Positions 1 through 7,977 of a stretch of 64,000 nt of DNA are shown here, in pieces. Where the stretch lies: the NCBI RefSeq assembly GCF_046300915.1, contig NZ_JBKCLH010000074.1, positions 17,982 through 81,981 of the forward strand, read 5' to 3'. The stretch's first letter is position 1, and the number at the start of each line of letters is the position of its first letter. The translations under genes were made by a program, and so were the position numbers. A model generated the notes under the pieces. The model made no database searches. It was not told the DNA's origin and saw only the letters and a program-made list of their open reading frames with translations. The stretch comes from Kinneretia sp046300915 (GTDB lineage: Bacteria; Pseudomonadota; Gammaproteobacteria; Burkholderiales; Burkholderiaceae_C).

Positions 1-519
1 TACTACCACTATCCGGCCAAGGACGAGCTGATCAACGCCCTGTTCGGGGCCTATGAGCGCGAGCTCAATCAGCTGCTGGGTGCCTCGGACAATGTGCGGC
101 ATGTGGAGGACGCCTGGCTCTTTCTGCACATGCTCATCGAGCTGGTCTGGAAGCACCGCTTTCTCTACCGCGACCTCAACGATCTGCTCAGCAAGAACCG
201 CAAGCTGGAAACCCACTTCAAGGAACTGCTGGAGCGCAAGGGTCAGGCCATGCGCGCCCTGCTCTCGGGCCTGCAGCTGGGTGGGGCCATCCCGCGCCTG
301 GACCCACGCGAGGCCGGTCCCCTGGCCGACTCCATGGTGGTCTTGCAGAGCTACTGGCTGAGTTATGAATATGTGCGCGACCCGCGTCACGCCCTGGAAC
401 CCGACCGCGCCGGTGCGGCTCTCATGCGCGGCGCCTTTCATGTGCTGAGCCTGCTGCTGCCCTATCTGGAGCCGGGTTCACGCGAGCATCTGCTGGGCCT
501 GGCCGAGAAGTACCGCTAA
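1..519 (+). CDS. TetR/AcrR family transcriptional regulator, C-terminal part (cut by window edge)
   Basis: The frame is open from the first base, so the start and most of the DNA-binding domain lie upstream. The first visible residues, YYHYPAKDELI, match the end of the TetR helix-turn-helix, where a YYHF-like recognition helix runs into a KDEL-like helix. The other roughly 160 residues are helical and fit the ligand-binding and dimerisation domain. 172 residues are seen; family members usually have 190-220. TetR proteins are dimeric repressors released by a small molecule, but ligand and targets cannot be told here. The next gene starts 46 bp downstream on the same strand and may be co-transcribed. 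Confidence 0.8.
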   Translation, partial: YYHYPAKDELINALFGAYERELNQLLGASDNVRHVEDAWLFLHMLIELVWKHRFLYRDLNDLLSKNRKLETHFKELLERKGQAMRALLSGLQLGGAIPRLDPREAGPLADSMVVLQSYWLSYEYVRDPRHALEPDRAGAALMRGAFHVLSLLLPYLEPGSREHLLGLAEKYR

Positions 520-565
520 GCCCATAGACACCCTGCCCTCACGGCCCGACAAGGAGACAGACAGC

Positions 566-1339
566 ATGGCCAAGTGGACCGCCTTCCCCTACGACAACAG
601 CGCCTTCCGCTACGACGCCGCCTCGCTGAAGAAGCACTGGGCCCGTCTGCATGCCGGCGATGCCGAGCCCTGGCCCAAGGACACGGCGGTGCAGCAGGCC
701 TGGATCCACTTCCATGCCGGCGAGTTCCAGTTGGCGCACGAAGCCGGCCTGGCCGCCGGACCGGCCGGCATCACCGTGGCCAACAAGGCCCAGGCCATCT
801 ACGCCAACTACCTGGAAAAGAAGGAAAAGACCAAGCTGGAAATGTTCCTGGCCGTGGCCGAGCGGGCCGAGGCCCAGCAGGCCGAGGACCCCAAGAACGC
901 CAACGCCTGGTACTGGCAGGCCTATGCCATCGGCCGCTACGGCCAGGGCATCAGCGTGGCCAAGGCCCTGGCCCAGGGCCTGGGCAGCAAGGTCAAGACC
1001 GCGCTGGAAAGCACCATCCAGCTCGCACCCAAGCATGCCGACGCCCATATCGCCCTGGGCGCCTTCCACGCCGAGGTGATCGACAAGGTGGGCAAGCTGC
1101 TGGGCAAGACCCAGGGCGCCGACACCGCCACCGGCCTCAAGATGTTCGAACAGGCGCTCAAGCTCAACCCGGGCAGCGCCATCGCCATGATCGAGCGCGC
1201 CAACGGCCTGGTCATGCTGGAGGGCGACAAGCGCCTCAAGGAGGCCGAGGCCCTGTATGCCGACGCCGCGGCCTGCCAGCCCATGGACGCCATGGAATAC
1301 CTGGACGTGGCGCTGGCGCGGGAAGAGCTGGAAGACTAA
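566..1339 (+). CDS. TPR-repeat protein
   Basis: A 257-residue protein with no signal peptide or membrane segment, so probably cytoplasmic. Two stretches look like tetratricopeptide repeats: around residues 105-165 (AWYWQAYAIGRYGQG, then IQLAPKHADAHIALGAFHAE) and 185-255 (FEQALKLNPGSAIAMIERANG, then ALYADAAACQPMD). The spacing of large and small residues and the P-x-x-A/D pattern are typical. TPR domains are helical scaffolds for protein contacts, so no reaction can be assigned. An AAGGAGA ribosome site lies about 10 nt before the ATG. It follows the TetR gene closely and converges on the wax ester synthase gene, leaving 19 bp between stop codons. Confidence 0.7.
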   Translation: MAKWTAFPYDNSAFRYDAASLKKHWARLHAGDAEPWPKDTAVQQAWIHFHAGEFQLAHEAGLAAGPAGITVANKAQAIYANYLEKKEKTKLEMFLAVAERAEAQQAEDPKNANAWYWQAYAIGRYGQGISVAKALAQGLGSKVKTALESTIQLAPKHADAHIALGAFHAEVIDKVGKLLGKTQGADTATGLKMFEQALKLNPGSAIAMIERANGLVMLEGDKRLKEAEALYADAAACQPMDAMEYLDVALAREELED

Positions 1340-1358
1340 AGAAAAGGGCCGGGCTCGG

Positions 1359-2801
1359 TCAGTCCTCGCCCCAAGGCAGCATCAGGGTGAGGGTCAGCAG
1401 GGTGTTGAACTCGGGGGCAAAGCCGCGCACCACGGCCGCCGGGTCGGGGCAGAGCTGGGCATCGGCAATCAGGCCGAACTGCACCTGGCCCGCATAGGTC
1501 AGCACCGAGACGCCCAGACCGATATCGCCGGACTGGGGCACCCAGAACATCACCCGTTCCACGGTCGAGCCGCAGAACTCCAGCGGCTGGGCCGGGCCCG
1601 GCACATTGGTCATCACCGCCGTGGCCTTGCGGGCAAAGATATTGAGCATGGCGTGCTGCACCGGCTTGATCAGCAGCCCCGCCACCGAGAGCAGGCCAAA
1701 GGCCAGCACCGGCTGGAAGCTGCCCTTGAGCTCCTGCATGCGCGCCTTGACCGCATAAAGCCGCTCCACCGGATTGGCAATGCCGATCGGCAGCACCAGG
1801 GGCACCAGACCGAACTGGTTGCCCAGCTGGTGCGCCTTCTCCTGCGAGCGCAGATTCACGGGCACCATGACCCGGATCTCCTTGCCCGCAGGGTCCTCAC
1901 CCCGCTCGCTCAGATAGCGCCCCAGGGCGCCGGCCACGCAGGACAGCAGCACGTCGTTGACCGAGGCGCCCAGGCCCTTGCCCACCGCCTTGACGGCGTC
2001 CAGAGGCAGCAGCTCGGCCCAGGCCACCTGCTTGCGCTTGCCGGGCTTGCCCTTGAGCGAGGTGTGCGAGTCGTCGGGCATCAGGGCAAAGGCGGCGATA
2101 TCGCTCACCGCCTGATAGCCCATGCGTGCCACCTCCAGGGAACCATCCAGCGGGTCCGGCGGGTTCACCAGGGTCTGCAGCCCCAGGCCCGCGCCGGCGC
2201 CGGCCAGGCGTATGGCCTTGATGCTGGCATTGCTCAAGGGGCGCAGCAGGGCGTCGCTCAACCAGTCATGGTCGTCCTGGGGCTGCTGCTGGCGCCGCGG
2301 CGGCGCCTTGCCGCCGTCGGTGATGGACAGCATCACCGAGATCAGGGCAATGCCATCGGCAATGCAGTGATGGATGCGCACGATCAGGGCGCTGCTGCCC
2401 GCCTCGTAGTCCTCCACCAGCTGGATCTGCCACAGGGGGTGGGCCGCATCCAGCGGCGTGGCGGCCAGCTCGCCCACGCGGGCCTGCAGGGCGGACTCGG
2501 CCGACTGCCCGCGCAGGGGCAGCAGGATTTCGGCCTGCAGATGGCGGCCGATGTCGAAGTCCTCGTCCTCCACCCACTGCGCGCCCAGAGCGTCTTCCAC
2601 CACCTTCTGGCGAAAGCGGGTGTACTGCAGCAAGCGCGCTTCCACCCGCTCGCGCAAGGCGGCCAGCGAGAGGCGGGGCCGCATCACCCAGACCCCGACG
2701 ATCATCATCAGATTGGCTTCGGTGTCCATGCGCAGCCAGGCGGTGTCCACCCGTGACATGCGTTCGAGCTGTGCTGCCAAACCTGTCTCCTTGTTCTGCA
2801 T
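1359..2801 (-). CDS. wax ester synthase / diacylglycerol acyltransferase (WS/DGAT)
   Basis: A 480-residue protein matching the bacterial WS/DGAT family, which joins acyl-CoA to long-chain alcohols or diacylglycerol to make neutral storage lipid at the inner membrane. The catalytic motif HHxxxDG is present as HHCIADG at about residues 144-150, and the N-terminal MSRVDTAWLRMDTEANLM stretch is typical of the family. The length fits the usual 450-480. I chose the ATG giving MQNKETGL; the frame stays open further upstream to another possible start at 2849, and a later Met (MSRVDTAW) is an alternative. It is divergent from the acyl-CoA-binding protein gene 94 bp away, which could supply its substrate. 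Enzymes of this class vary in substrate, so wax versus triacylglycerol is open. Confidence 0.88.
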   Translation of the reverse strand: MQNKETGLAAQLERMSRVDTAWLRMDTEANLMMIVGVWVMRPRLSLAALRERVEARLLQYTRFRQKVVEDALGAQWVEDEDFDIGRHLQAEILLPLRGQSAESALQARVGELAATPLDAAHPLWQIQLVEDYEAGSSALIVRIHHCIADGIALISVMLSITDGGKAPPRRQQQPQDDHDWLSDALLRPLSNASIKAIRLAGAGAGLGLQTLVNPPDPLDGSLEVARMGYQAVSDIAAFALMPDDSHTSLKGKPGKRKQVAWAELLPLDAVKAVGKGLGASVNDVLLSCVAGALGRYLSERGEDPAGKEIRVMVPVNLRSQEKAHQLGNQFGLVPLVLPIGIANPVERLYAVKARMQELKGSFQPVLAFGLLSVAGLLIKPVQHAMLNIFARKATAVMTNVPGPAQPLEFCGSTVERVMFWVPQSGDIGLGVSVLTYAGQVQFGLIADAQLCPDPAAVVRGFAPEFNTLLTLTLMLPWGED

Positions 2802-2895
2802 CTCGCGTGGTCTTCTAGAGTACCGCCCCCAGACAATGCTGGGTAACATCGCCGCCGTCCATACCGATCAACACCAAGCCCATCCCCCGGGAGAC

Positions 2896-3150
2896 ATGAT
2901 GAGCCTCAAGGACCAATTCGAAGCCGCCGTTGCCGATTCCAAGAACCTGCCGGAGCGTCCGGACAATATGACCCTGCTGAAGATCTACGCGCTCTTCAAA
3001 CAGGCCAGCAGCGGCGACGTCGAGGGCTCGCGCCCGGGCTTCACCGACATGGTGGGCCGCGCCAAGTACGACGCCTGGGCCGGTCTCAAGGGCACCAGCA
3101 GCGAAGAGGCGATGCAGCAGTACATCGACCTGATCGAATCACTGAAGTAA
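2896..3150 (+). CDS. acyl-CoA-binding protein
   Basis: An 84-residue protein spanning the whole ACBP fold, a four-helix bundle that binds long-chain acyl-CoA in the cytoplasm. Family hallmarks are visible: LLKIYALFKQASSGD in helix 2, then GRAKYDAWAGLKGTSSEEAM with the conserved K-x-x-x-W acyl-CoA contact region. Two ATGs stand side by side (2896 and 2899); a GGGAGA sequence just upstream spaces better to the second. ACBPs are sporadic in bacteria. The divergent neighbour is a WS/DGAT and the convergent neighbour a PHA-granule-type protein, suggesting a role in feeding acyl-CoA into storage lipids; that role is inference. Confidence 0.9.
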   Translation: MMSLKDQFEAAVADSKNLPERPDNMTLLKIYALFKQASSGDVEGSRPGFTDMVGRAKYDAWAGLKGTSSEEAMQQYIDLIESLK

Positions 3151-3162
3151 TCAGTACCCAAT

Positions 3163-3187
3163 CAAGGCGGGCGCTTAGCCCGCCTTG
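3163..3187. terminator. perfect 10-bp hairpin shared by two convergent genes
   Basis: CAAGGCGGGC and GCCCGCCTTG form a perfect 10-bp stem around the 5-nt loop GCTTA. It starts 12 nt after the stop of the acyl-CoA-binding protein gene. On the other strand the loop contains the TAA stop of the PHA-type gene, and one stem arm codes its last residues, KAG. Neither side has a long T tract, so it is a plausible bidirectional terminator or RNA 3'-end stabiliser rather than a textbook one. Confidence 0.5.
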
Positions 3188-3510
3188 CTCTTCTTGCCAG
3201 CGGCTTTCTTCTTGGCCGGCTCGGCCGTCAGCAGCGCGTCCAGCGCGCCCTCGATCTCGCGCTCGATCTGGCCCTTGAAGGCGCCCAGCAGCAGGCCCAG
3301 CTTGGCGTTCAACTCAAAGTGATCGGGCGCCACGATCAGCTGGCCCTTGACCCCCGAGCGCACAAACTCCACCGTGTCGCTGGTCTTGCCCTCCAGCACC
3401 GTGCAGGCCATGTCGAACTTGGACTCGGCCTGCTCGGCCCAGGCCCAGGCAATCTCGCGGGCGCGCGACAGGCCCAGATCATGCTCGCGGTGAATCTTGA
3501 TATCGGCCAT
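3175..3510 (-). CDS. polyhydroxyalkanoic acid system family protein
   Basis: A 111-residue cytoplasmic protein that matches, by recall, the PHA_gran_rgn family (polyhydroxyalkanoic acid system protein). The N-terminal pattern ADIKIHREHDLGLSRAREIAWAWAEQ and the central VEFVRSGVKGQLIVAPDHFELNA-type stretch are characteristic; the lysine- and alanine-rich tail (AKKKAAGKKSKAG) could contact DNA or granules. The family is linked with PHA granule regulation but its biochemistry is poorly known. Its ATG overlaps the stop of the upstream aminopeptidase gene by one base (TGATG), implying translational coupling and an operon with that gene and the molybdopterin oxidoreductase. Confidence 0.8.
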   Translation of the reverse strand: MADIKIHREHDLGLSRAREIAWAWAEQAESKFDMACTVLEGKTSDTVEFVRSGVKGQLIVAPDHFELNAKLGLLLGAFKGQIEREIEGALDALLTAEPAKKKAAGKKSKAG

Positions 3511-4571
3511 CAGGGGCTGCTCCTTGTGCTGAGTTGTTGGCGGCGCTGCGCCTTGGGCAAGTCTGCCAGACGCCGGACCTCGGCGTAAAAACGCGGCCAG
3601 TCGCGCCCGCAGCGCTCGAACAAGCCCTCGAAGTCCGGCACCAGGCCCAGATAGGCCGCCTGGATGGCCAGGCTGGCATTGTTGGCGCCGGCCAGCCAGC
3701 CGGCATAGGCGGGCTGCAGCTCGGGCTCGGCCCGCAGCCGGGCAAAGAGCTCGGCCTTGGCCGCGCGCTTGGCGACCTCGTCCAGCGGCCCCGCGTACAG
3801 GGTCTGGAGCCGGGCGCGGTAGTCCTGGGTGAGGGTCCGAAAGCGCTCGCGCCGCTCCTGGCTGCGGCGGTACTGTTCGCGCGCCGCGGCATCGCCCTCG
3901 GCCGCCAGCCAGGCCTGCACGCCCAGACGCTCCACGGCCGTGGCGAAGGCCTCGTTGAACTCGGTGTCGTCCGCCGCATAGGCCACCTGGTGGGCCAGCT
4001 CGTGGAAGACCAGGCCTGCCAGCTCGCCCTCGGGATAGTGGATGAAGGTATTGAGCAGCGGGTCGCCGCCAAACAGCCAGCTCCAGCCCAGGGTGGAATA
4101 GGCCGGCACGCCGTAGACCAGCACGTCCAGGCCCTCGTCGCGCCGCAAGGCCGCGGCAAAAGCCTCGGCCTCGGCCCGGTCAAAAAAACCGCGGTAGCCC
4201 GCGCAGCCCATCACCGGGTAGCACCAGGTCTTGAGCTGCAGGCCCAGCTCGGGCGCGGCCACCACATTCCAGACCGCCGCGCCGCGCCCCAGGTCCGCAT
4301 AGCGGCGGTAGCTGGCGTTGTCCGGCAGGGCCAGCTCGCGCGAGGCGAAGTCGCGGATGCGCTGGCTCAGGCGCAGGCGCTCACGCAGCTCGGGCGCCAG
4401 GGCCGGGTCCTGCAGCAGGCGCTCCACCGGCTGGGCCGCGCCCACCAGGCGCAGATGGCCCGAGGCCGCCTGGCCCAGATAGCCGATCTGGGCGCAGCCC
4501 GAGAGCAGCAGGGCCACCAACCCGACCAGCGCGGTCAGCCCGGCCAACCCGGCCCGCGAGGCCCGCTTCAT
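3510..4571 (-). CDS. predicted lipoprotein aminopeptidase (zinc, HExxH)
   Basis: A 353-residue protein with a lipoprotein signal: hydrophobic residues 8-22, then lipobox LLSGC with Cys26 as the lipidation site, so it is probably anchored in the envelope. The zinc motif is HELAH at 190-194, with a downstream FNEAFA (Glu about 207) that could be the third ligand. Sequence features such as WCYPVMGCAGYRGFF and TFIHYPEGELAGLVFHELAHQ match the family annotated as predicted aminopeptidase (DUF2265). It overlaps the oxidoreductase gene upstream by 4 bp (ATGA) and the PHA-type gene downstream by 1 bp. The substrate is unknown. Confidence 0.82.
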   Translation of the reverse strand: MKRASRAGLAGLTALVGLVALLLSGCAQIGYLGQAASGHLRLVGAAQPVERLLQDPALAPELRERLRLSQRIRDFASRELALPDNASYRRYADLGRGAAVWNVVAAPELGLQLKTWCYPVMGCAGYRGFFDRAEAEAFAAALRRDEGLDVLVYGVPAYSTLGWSWLFGGDPLLNTFIHYPEGELAGLVFHELAHQVAYAADDTEFNEAFATAVERLGVQAWLAAEGDAAAREQYRRSQERRERFRTLTQDYRARLQTLYAGPLDEVAKRAAKAELFARLRAEPELQPAYAGWLAGANNASLAIQAAYLGLVPDFEGLFERCGRDWPRFYAEVRRLADLPKAQRRQQLSTRSSP

Positions 4572-6625
4572 GCGCCGGCGGGCTCCACCTCGACCAGGCA
4601 GTCGTAGAAGCTGGGCGCCTGGCCCAGATCGGTGAGGCGCTGGTGGGTCACCTCATTGACATTGCTGCCGCGCGGCCCCAGCTTGCGCCACCAGATACCC
4701 AGGCCATTGACCACACCGGGCCGCGCGCGCTCGCTGATGCGGGCCGTGCAGTGGTAGCTGCCGCGCTCGTTGAACACGCGCACAAGGCCGCCATCGGCCC
4801 GGCCACGCGCCGCGGCATCGTCGGCATGAATCTCCAGCAGGGGCTCGCCCTCGATATCCCGCAGGCTCTTGACGTTGACGAAGCTGCTGTTGAGGAAGTT
4901 GCGTGCCGGCGGCGAGATCATGGCCAGCGGAAAGCGCCGTGCCAGCTCGGGCGCGGACTGGGCGCTCTCGTAATTGGGCACATGGTCGGCCCCGCCGGCC
5001 TGGGCCTTGCCGCTGGGCGTAAAGAAGCCGCCCTCGGCAAAGGGCGCTTCTTTCAGCGGCAGGCTCTGCCAGCCCTGCGCGGCCAGGGCCTCGAAATCGA
5101 TCTCGGCCGTGAAGGCCTGGCGGGCCAGCTGCTCGTCGCTCTCGGCGAAGCAGGGCTCGGTAAAGCCCATGCGGGCGGCCAGCTCGCGGAAGATCTGGGT
5201 ATTGGGCTTGGCCTCGCCCAGGGGGGCCACGGCCGGGTGGTTGATCAGCACATCGGTGTGGCCGTAGCTGGTGTGCACATCCAGATGCTCCAGCTGGGTG
5301 GTGGCGGGCAGCACATAGTCGGCCAGATCGGCCGTGTCGGTCATGAAGTGCTCCAGCACCACGGTGAAGAGGTCGGCGCGTTGGAAGCCCCTGACCACCT
5401 TGGGCGACTCCGGCGCCACCGCCACCGGATTGCTGTTGTAGACGATCAGGGCCTCGACCTGAGGGCCGAAGTCCGCGCTGCTCTCGCGCAGCAGATCGTC
5501 ACCGATGGTGCTCATATTGATGCTGCGCGGCTGGCGGCCGGCCAGCAGCTCGGGTCGGTCCAGGGCGGCGGTGTTCTTGTAGGCCGCGAACCAGCCGGAG
5601 CTGGAGAGCAGCAGGCCGCCCGCGCGGTGGCGCCAGGCGCCGGTCAGGCAGGGCAGCAGGGCAATCAGGCGCACCGCATTGCCGCCGCCGCGCACGCGCT
5701 GCATGCCGTAGTTCAGGCGGATGGCGGCGGGCGCCTCAAGGGCATTGCGCTGACCATAGTCGCGCGCCAGGCCGCGCACCTCGTCCGCGCTGATGCCGCA
5801 AACCTCGGCCACGCGCTCGGGCGGCCAGGCCAAGGCCTTGACGCGCAGCTCCTCCCAGCCTTCCACATGGCGGCCGAGATAGTCATGGTCCAGCCAGTCG
5901 TGCTGGATCAGCTCGTGCATCAGGCCCAGGGCCAGGGCACCGTCGGTGCCGGGCAGCAGGGCAATGTGCTGATGGCATTTGTCCGCGGTCTCGGTCTTGC
6001 GCGGGTCGATGCAGATCAGCTTGGCGCCCTCGCGCTTGGCCTTGTTGGCATAGGTCCAGAAATGCAGATTGGAGGCAATCGAGTTGCTGCCCCAGATCAG
6101 GATGAGCCGGCTCTCCGCGAAGAAGGGCAGGTGCATGCCCACGCGGTTGCCGTAGGTGGCGTTCAGGGCTGCGGCGCCGGCCGAGGCGCAGATGGTGCGC
6201 TCAAGCCGCGAGGCGCCCAGCTTGTTGAAAAAGCGCGCCGCCATGCCCTCGCCCTGCAGCAGGCCCATGGTGCCGGCATAGCTGTAGGGCAGGATGGCCT
6301 CGGGATTGCGCGCCGCAATCGCCCTCAGGCGCGCGGCAATGTCGTCCAGGGCCTCATCCCAGCTCACCGGCACGAAGCGCGGCGCCTCGGTCTTGGCGCT
6401 GATGCGCTTCAGGGGCTGCAGCAGGCGCTCGGGGTGGTAGGTGCGCTCCGGGTAGCGCGAAACCTTGGTGCACAGCGCACCATGCGTGCTGGGGTGGTCG
6501 GCCTGGCCCTGGACCTTGATCACCCGCTCCCCTTCCACCGTGATGCGCAGGGCGCAGGTATCCGGGCAATCGTGGGGGCAAGCACCTTTGACGATGCGGG
6601 TGGCGACGGTAACAGCAGGATTCAT
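4568..6625 (-). CDS. molybdopterin-dependent oxidoreductase with [4Fe-4S] cluster
   Basis: A 685-residue member of the DMSO reductase superfamily. The N-terminal cluster motif reads CPHDCPDTC with a fourth cysteine in GALCTK about 30 residues later, which would hold a [4Fe-4S] cluster. Molybdopterin-binding regions include IWGSNSIASNLHFWTY, CIDPRKTETADKC and PGTDGALALGLMHELI, and the C-terminal domain contains GGLVRVFNERG. There is no Tat signal, so it probably works in the cytoplasm; homologues with this CPHDC signature are usually annotated only as oxidoreductases. I start at MNPAVTVATR; the longer frame to 6709 lacks support. It heads an operon with the aminopeptidase. Substrate unknown. 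Confidence 0.85.
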   Translation of the reverse strand: MNPAVTVATRIVKGACPHDCPDTCALRITVEGERVIKVQGQADHPSTHGALCTKVSRYPERTYHPERLLQPLKRISAKTEAPRFVPVSWDEALDDIAARLRAIAARNPEAILPYSYAGTMGLLQGEGMAARFFNKLGASRLERTICASAGAAALNATYGNRVGMHLPFFAESRLILIWGSNSIASNLHFWTYANKAKREGAKLICIDPRKTETADKCHQHIALLPGTDGALALGLMHELIQHDWLDHDYLGRHVEGWEELRVKALAWPPERVAEVCGISADEVRGLARDYGQRNALEAPAAIRLNYGMQRVRGGGNAVRLIALLPCLTGAWRHRAGGLLLSSSGWFAAYKNTAALDRPELLAGRQPRSINMSTIGDDLLRESSADFGPQVEALIVYNSNPVAVAPESPKVVRGFQRADLFTVVLEHFMTDTADLADYVLPATTQLEHLDVHTSYGHTDVLINHPAVAPLGEAKPNTQIFRELAARMGFTEPCFAESDEQLARQAFTAEIDFEALAAQGWQSLPLKEAPFAEGGFFTPSGKAQAGGADHVPNYESAQSAPELARRFPLAMISPPARNFLNSSFVNVKSLRDIEGEPLLEIHADDAAARGRADGGLVRVFNERGSYHCTARISERARPGVVNGLGIWWRKLGPRGSNVNEVTHQRLTDLGQAPSFYDCLVEVEPAGA

Positions 6626-6745
6626 GCGTGAACTATTGCATAGGGTGCCCGACGCAGAGCCGGCTTGCCGACCCTGCGGCAAGGCGAAACACGGGGGTGG
6701 CGAGCACAATTCAAGCCATTATTGCTTGCCATCCGGAGAGTTCAC

Positions 6746-7867
6746 TTGCGTCGTCGACAAAGCCTTAGCGCCCTCGCCAGCCTGGCCCTGGCCCCCTTGT
6801 GGGCGCAGGCCCAGGAGCGGCGCCGCATCGTGCTGGGCCAGTCCTGCCCGCTCACCGGCCCGGCCGCCCAACTGGGCCTGCAGATGCAGGCGGGTGCCAA
6901 GCTCTTCTTCGACGGTGTCAATGCCGCTGGCGGCATCAACGGCCTGCCCGTCGAGTTGCAGACCCTGGACGACGGCTACGAGCCCGATCGCTGCAAGGCC
7001 AATACCGAGAAGTTCATCGCCGAGGATGTGCTGGCCCTGTTCGGCTATGTGGGCACGCCCACCTCCCTGGCCGCCCTGCCCCTGGTCAACCAGCACAGAC
7101 TGCCCTTCTTTGCACCGCTCACCGGTGCCGAGGCGCTGCGGGAACCGGGCAATCGCTGGGTCTTCCATCTGCGCGCATCCTATGACGACGAGACCGCCCT
7201 GATCGTCAAGCAGATGACCCAGCTGGGGCTGAACAAGATTGCCGTTTTCCATCAGAACGACGCCTACGGCCGTGCCGGCCTGGACGGCGTGCAGAAAGCG
7301 CTGCTGGCCCGCAAGCTGGCGCCCCAGGGCGTGGCCACGGTGGAGCGCAACAGCGTGAACGTAGCGGCCGCCGTCAAGACCCTGGTAGCCGCCCAGCCCG
7401 ATGGCATCGTCTTGGTCAGCGCCTACAAGAGCTGCGCGGCCTTCATCCGCGAGGCCCGCAAGGCCGGTTATGGCGGCGTGTTCTACAACGTTTCCTTCGT
7501 CGGCACGCAGGCCTTGTCGGACGAGCTGGGCAAGGAGGCCTCGGGCGTGGTGATCAGCCAGGTCATGCCCTACCCCTTCGGCAACGCCACCGGCGTGGTG
7601 GCCGAATACCAGGCCGCCCTGCAGCGTGCGGGCGGCACGCTCAAGCCCAACTACACCAGCATCGAGGGCTATCTGGCCGCCAAGGTGCTGTGCGAGGGCT
7701 TGCGCCGCATGGCCAAGCCCAGCCGGGACGGCTTGGTCAACGCCCTGGAGTCCATGGGCAACTACAACGCGGGCGGCTTCACGGTGCGATTCGCGCCCGG
7801 CCGCCGCGAGGCGTCCAGCTTTGTCGAGCTGTCGATGCTGACGGGGGACGGCAAGGTCCGGCGCTAA
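6746..7867 (+). CDS. ABC transporter substrate-binding protein, branched-chain amino acid type (orphan)
   Basis: A 373-residue periplasmic binding protein of the Leu/Ile/Val (Peripla_BP_6) type. A signal peptide runs LRRRQSLSALASLALAPLWA with likely cleavage after AQA, followed by IVLGQSCPLTGPAAQLG, the usual start of the mature fold, and NAAGGINGLPVELQTLDD. I chose a TTG start at 6746 because GGAGAG lies 5 nt upstream and the signal peptide begins there; the frame opens earlier at 6665 without such support. No permease or ATPase genes are adjacent, so it either serves a transporter elsewhere or a sensory system. An intrinsic terminator follows. Confidence 0.85.
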   Translation: MRRRQSLSALASLALAPLWAQAQERRRIVLGQSCPLTGPAAQLGLQMQAGAKLFFDGVNAAGGINGLPVELQTLDDGYEPDRCKANTEKFIAEDVLALFGYVGTPTSLAALPLVNQHRLPFFAPLTGAEALREPGNRWVFHLRASYDDETALIVKQMTQLGLNKIAVFHQNDAYGRAGLDGVQKALLARKLAPQGVATVERNSVNVAAAVKTLVAAQPDGIVLVSAYKSCAAFIREARKAGYGGVFYNVSFVGTQALSDELGKEASGVVISQVMPYPFGNATGVVAEYQAALQRAGGTLKPNYTSIEGYLAAKVLCEGLRRMAKPSRDGLVNALESMGNYNAGGFTVRFAPGRREASSFVELSMLTGDGKVRR

Positions 7868-7931
7868 GGCGTTGCGACCCCGCGGCGGCGCCTGCAGCGC
7901 CACAACCCCACGGGTAAACTCAAGACGAACG

Positions 7932-7965
7932 GCGGCCCGCTGCCCTGCGCGGGCCGCTCTTTTTC
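7932..7965 (+). terminator. intrinsic terminator-like hairpin just before the M20 gene
   Basis: GCGGCCCGC and GCGGGCCGC form a perfect 9-bp stem with an 8-nt loop, followed by TCTTTTT. It ends 13 nt before the ATG of the next gene, and the Shine-Dalgarno sequence of that gene (CCGGAG) begins directly after the T tract. It fits a terminator for the binding-protein gene but also lies in any leader of the next gene. Confidence 0.75.
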
Positions 7966-7977
7966 CGGAGTGCCGCC

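Noticed and set aside
1257..2756. 499-codon open frame antisense to the WS/DGAT gene
   Set aside because: Same cause, codon bias; the WS/DGAT has the HHxxxDG motif and normal length.
4643..6631. 662-codon open frame antisense to the molybdopterin oxidoreductase
   Set aside because: The minus-strand protein has an iron-sulfur motif and molybdopterin-binding regions; the antisense frame has no recognisable feature.
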